A stretch of 64,000 bases of DNA from Janthinobacterium sp. GW456P. Lineage in GTDB: Bacteria; Pseudomonadota; Gammaproteobacteria; Burkholderiales; Burkholderiaceae_D. The stretch's first letter is position 1. Each line of letters starts with the position of its first letter. Made by a program: the position numbers and the translations under genes. Positions 61,097 through 64,000 of the stretch are shown one piece after another. The notes under the pieces were generated by a model, which did no database searches, was not told where the DNA came from, and worked only from the letters and a program-made list of their open reading frames with translations. The stretch lies in the NCBI RefSeq assembly GCF_002127655.1, contig NZ_NEHB01000002.1, positions 105,672 through 169,671 on the forward strand, read 5' to 3'.

Positions 61097-62671
61097 ATGC
61101 CTCCATCGCTTTCCCTGGCCAGCATCCCGCTGGCCCTGGCCCTCGCCATAGGCGCCGGTCCCGCGCTGGCCGTCGAAGGCCACTACCAGACCAAGACGCC
61201 GTATGCGCCGCAGCAGGACCCGGCCACATATGCCGCGCCACCGGCCGGCTTCCTGCCCATCTACACGCAATTGGTGGCGCGCCACGGTTCGCGCGGATTG
61301 ACGGGCATGAAGAACGACGCGGCCCTGTACGCGATGTGGCAGCAGGCGGCGGCGCAGGATGCGCTCACGCCGTTGGGCCGCGAGCTGGGTCCCGACATCC
61401 TGGCGTTGATGAAGGCGAATGCCTTGCTCGGTTATGGCGTGGCCGGTATCGAACAACCGGGCTACGGCAATCTGTCGCAGACGGGTATCGACGAGCACCG
61501 GCAGCTGGCCGTGCGCATGCTGGCGCGCCTGCCCGCCCTGTTCGCACAGGTGGGGCAAGACGCCGCGACGGCGCCGCGCCAGCTCGTCACCATCCATTCG
61601 GGCGTGGACCGCGCGCGAGACAGCGCACGCTTTTTCACGCAGTCGCTGCTCGAGCACGCGCCCGCGCTGGCGCCCTTGGTATACCTGCCGCCCGCGCCGG
61701 CGCCGTATCCGCAGGGACGCGCACCTGTAGCACTGCCCGATGGCGTCAACCGCTTCCTGCTGTACGCGCACAAGCTGGCGCCGCAGACGGACCGCGTCAC
61801 CGATCCGGCCAATCCGTATTACGCCACCTATGCCGCCAGCCAGGCCTACCAGTACTATGAAAGCACCAAGCAGCTGCACGCACTGATGGACGCCCCCGCC
61901 AGGCTGCCTGCGGCGACCGCGCATGCGCGGCACGTGCTCGAACGGCTGTTTTCTCCGGCCTTCCTCGAGCAGTTTGAAGGCGGCCGCGCCAGCTATGCGG
62001 ACACGGGCAGCTACACCTTCACCAGCGCCGACGGCAAGCTCACGCGCACCATGACGGGCAGCGGCAAGACCGTCATCCGCAGCCTGAATGCGGCCGCGAC
62101 AAAACTGTATGAGTTGTATGCGATCGCCGCCGGCATGCGGCATGAAGTGCCGGCCGATTTCAGCCGCTACATGCCCGCAGAGGACGCGCGCTACTACGCC
62201 CATGTCGCCGACCATGAGGATTTTTACCAGAAGGGACCGTCCACCACAGAAAGCCGCGGCGTGACCTGGCGCTTTGCGCTGGCCTTGCGCGACGATTTTT
62301 TCAATGAGGTCGATGCGCTGGCCAGGGGCGATGTGCGCCACGCGGCCAAACTGCGCTTCACGCACGCCGAGATGATCATTCCGCTCGCGTCGGCCATGGG
62401 CTTGCAGCAGGCGCTGGCCCCCTTGCCGGCATCGCTCAGCTACAGTTATGAAAACAATCCATGGCGCGGCCAGAGCATCTCGCCGCTGGCGGCCAATATG
62501 CAGTGGGATGTGTACCGCAACGACGCAGGGCAGCTCATCGTGCGCCTGCTGTACAACGAAAAGGAAACGGACTTCCAGGCCGCTTGCGACGGCGCCCGGA
62601 TCGCGCCGGGCAGCGTCTTTTACGACTATGCGAAACTGAAGACCTGCTACGGACACGTGGCGGCGCGCTGA
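61097..62671 (+). CDS. Histidine-type acid phosphatase (MINPP/phytase-like), second copy
   Basis: The 524-residue protein has a normal Sec signal peptide (MPPSLSLASIPLALALAIGAGPALAVEG) with no lipobox, so it should be released rather than anchored. Its domain aligns closely with the preceding gene: QTKTPYAPQQDPATY, VARHGSRGLTGMKNDA, ALLGYGVAGIEQPGYGNLSQTGIDEH, and the HAE motif in FTHAEMIIPLASAMGL. The two are tandem paralogues with 92 bp between, one anchored and one free. It ends 30 bp before the convergent mmsA. Confidence 0.9.
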   Translation: MPPSLSLASIPLALALAIGAGPALAVEGHYQTKTPYAPQQDPATYAAPPAGFLPIYTQLVARHGSRGLTGMKNDAALYAMWQQAAAQDALTPLGRELGPDILALMKANALLGYGVAGIEQPGYGNLSQTGIDEHRQLAVRMLARLPALFAQVGQDAATAPRQLVTIHSGVDRARDSARFFTQSLLEHAPALAPLVYLPPAPAPYPQGRAPVALPDGVNRFLLYAHKLAPQTDRVTDPANPYYATYAASQAYQYYESTKQLHALMDAPARLPAATAHARHVLERLFSPAFLEQFEGGRASYADTGSYTFTSADGKLTRTMTGSGKTVIRSLNAAATKLYELYAIAAGMRHEVPADFSRYMPAEDARYYAHVADHEDFYQKGPSTTESRGVTWRFALALRDDFFNEVDALARGDVRHAAKLRFTHAEMIIPLASAMGLQQALAPLPASLSYSYENNPWRGQSISPLAANMQWDVYRNDAGQLIVRLLYNEKETDFQAACDGARIAPGSVFYDYAKLKTCYGHVAAR

Positions 62672-62701
62672 CGCGCTGATGCAGCGCGCCGCCAGCGCGC
62701 T

Positions 62702-64000
62702 TTACTTCAGGGTCGGCATGGCAAACTCGGCCCCGGCCGCCGTCGAAGCGGGCCAGCGTTGGGTGACGGCCTTTTGTTTCGTGTAGAAGCGCACGGCTTC
62801 GGGGCCATGCGCATGGTGGTCGCCGAACAGGCTGCGCTTCCAGCCGCCGAAACTATGGAAAGCCATCGGCACGGGAATCGGCACGTTGACGCCCACCATG
62901 CCGACCTGCACCCGGTGCGTGTATTCGCGCGCCGTGTTGCCGTCGCGCGTGTAGATGGCCGTGCCGTTGCCGTATTCATGCGCGTTGACCAGGTCCAGCG
63001 CCGCCGTGAAATCAGGCACGCGCACGATACAGAGGACGGGGCCGAAGATTTCTTCCTTGTAGATCGTCATCTCCGGCGTGACGTGATCGAACAGGCTGCC
63101 GCCGAGGAAAAAACCGCGCTCATGGCAGGGCAGCACGAAGCCGCGCCCGTCGCAGATGAGCTTGGCGCCTTCCATGACCCCCGTGGCAATGTAACCGGCG
63201 ATCTTGTCCTTGTGCACCTGCGTCACCACGGGGCCCATTTCCGCTTGTAAATCCATGCCCTGCGTGATCTTTAACGCCGCGATGCGCGGCACCAAGGCGT
63301 CCACCAATTGATCCGCCACATTGCCGACCGCCACGACGACGGAAATGGCCATGCAGCGCTCGCCGGCCGAACCGAAGGCGGCGCCCATCAGCGCGTCGAC
63401 CGTCTGGGGAATGTCGGCGTCGGGCATGACGACCATGTGGTTTTTCGCGCCACCCAAGGCCTGCACGCGCTTGCCCTGCGCGCAGCCCGTCGCATAGATG
63501 TATTCGGCAATCGGCGTGGAACCGACAAAGCTGACGGCGCGCACGTCCGGGTGGTGCAGCAAGCCGTCGACGGCTTCCTTGTCGCCCTGCACCACGTTGA
63601 AGACGCCGTCGGGCAAGCCCGCGTCCGTCAACAATTGGGCCAGCAGCAGGCTGGCCGACGGGTCGCGCTCCGACGGTTTCAGCACGAACGTATTGCCGCA
63701 GGCAATCGCCATCGGGAACATCCACATCGGCACCATCACGGGAAAGTTGAACGGCGTGATGCCGACGCACACCCCGAGCGCCTGGCGGATCGACCAGGCA
63801 TCGATGCCGCCGGCCACCTGTTCCGAATACTCGCCCTTCATCATCTGCGGAATGCCGCAGGCAAACTCCACCACTTCGATGCCGCGCGTCACTTCCCCTT
63901 TCGCATCCGTAAACACTTTGCCGTGTTCACGCGTGATCAGCTCGGCCAGCCTGTCGGCGTTTTGCTCCAGCAACTCCTTGAATTTGAACATGACGCGGGC
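62702..64000 (-). CDS. mmsA: Methylmalonate-semialdehyde dehydrogenase (CoA-acylating), N-terminus outside the window
   Basis: The visible 432 codons cover the cofactor and catalytic domains of an aldehyde dehydrogenase: [61 protein letters not shown] and the catalytic cysteine in [11 protein letters not shown]. The GERCMA pattern and the C-terminal [26 protein letters not shown] are characteristic of MmsA, which converts methylmalonate or malonate semialdehyde to propionyl- or acetyl-CoA in valine and inositol catabolism. The reading frame continues beyond the right edge. Its proximity to the phytase-like genes is suggestive because inositol breakdown also uses this enzyme. Confidence 0.92.
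   Translation of the reverse strand, partial: ARVMFKFKELLEQNADRLAELITREHGKVFTDAKGEVTRGIEVVEFACGIPQMMKGEYSEQVAGGIDAWSIRQALGVCVGITPFNFPVMVPMWMFPMAIACGNTFVLKPSERDPSASLLLAQLLTDAGLPDGVFNVVQGDKEAVDGLLHHPDVRAVSFVGSTPIAEYIYATGCAQGKRVQALGGAKNHMVVMPDADIPQTVDALMGAAFGSAGERCMAISVVVAVGNVADQLVDALVPRIAALKITQGMDLQAEMGPVVTQVHKDKIAGYIATGVMEGAKLICDGRGFVLPCHERGFFLGGSLFDHVTPEMTIYKEEIFGPVLCIVRVPDFTAALDLVNAHEYGNGTAIYTRDGNTAREYTHRVQVGMVGVNVPIPVPMAFHSFGGWKRSLFGDHHAHGPEAVRFYTKQKAVTQRWPASTAAGAEFAMPTLK

Overview
The window is high-GC bacterial chromosome with dense, short-spaced genes. The housekeeping genes (mutL-miaA, tsaE-amiC, plsY, ybaK, queG, xerD), the protein sequences and the dispersed intergenic repeats look like a Burkholderiales betaproteobacterium, most likely an Oxalobacteraceae member close to Janthinobacterium or Massilia. 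This placement is by recognition only. I see no prophage, insertion sequence, CRISPR array or rRNA.

Layout. 1-4968 (minus) is a tightly overlapping six-gene cluster: ketoacyl synthase III, SDR/epimerase, MBL-fold hydrolase, PaaK/F390-synthetase-like adenylating enzyme, PAP2 phosphatase and a truncated sterol-desaturase-like protein. It looks like a specialised lipid pathway resembling the OleABCD logic. 5006-17691 carries a potassium channel, a KefC-type antiporter, small membrane and DUF genes, a DsbA/FrnE-like protein, plsY, ybaK, an EEP-family hydrolase and a PAS-GGDEF-EAL protein. 18083-22438 is a drug-type RND adaptor and pump. 22439-23841 holds a long leader, mgtC and a small gene repeating the MgtC C-terminal domain. 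23833-31629 is a heavy-metal efflux locus: a two-component system divergent from a CusB/CzcB-, CusA/CzcA- and TolC-type operon.

31696-33394 has a small charged protein, xerD and an O6-alkylguanine methyltransferase. It is followed by a 425-bp gene-free stretch with a strong minus-strand terminator and a possible small RNA. 33820-39543 is a DctPQM-type TRAP transporter divergent from a DctS/DctR-like two-component system. A perfect 30-bp palindrome sits about 60 bp upstream of the inferred transporter start site. 39660-41160 is a YqjH/YqjI-like ferric reductase and PadR repressor pair with a clear inverted-repeat operator. 41274-52224 is mainly core genes: queG, tsaE, amiC, a mutarotase, an alpha carbonic anhydrase, dedA, a cyclophilin, mutL, miaA and two identical tRNA-Met genes. 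It also contains two families of intergenic repeats and a decayed duplicate of the miaA 3' end.

52370-56492 is an iron-starvation module: Fur box, FecI-like sigma factor, FecR-like anti-sigma factor and a TonB-dependent siderophore receptor with an N-terminal signalling domain. 56642-62671 looks like a phosphorus-scavenging locus. A LacI-type regulator is followed by a promoter overlapped by a 29-bp near-perfect operator, then a phosphoesterase lipoprotein and two tandem histidine acid phosphatases of the MINPP/phytase type. The window ends inside a methylmalonate-semialdehyde dehydrogenase gene (minus).

Genes are mostly in short divergent or convergent blocks with ATGA overlaps inside operons. 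Function calls rest on motifs and family recognition by eye, without database searches.
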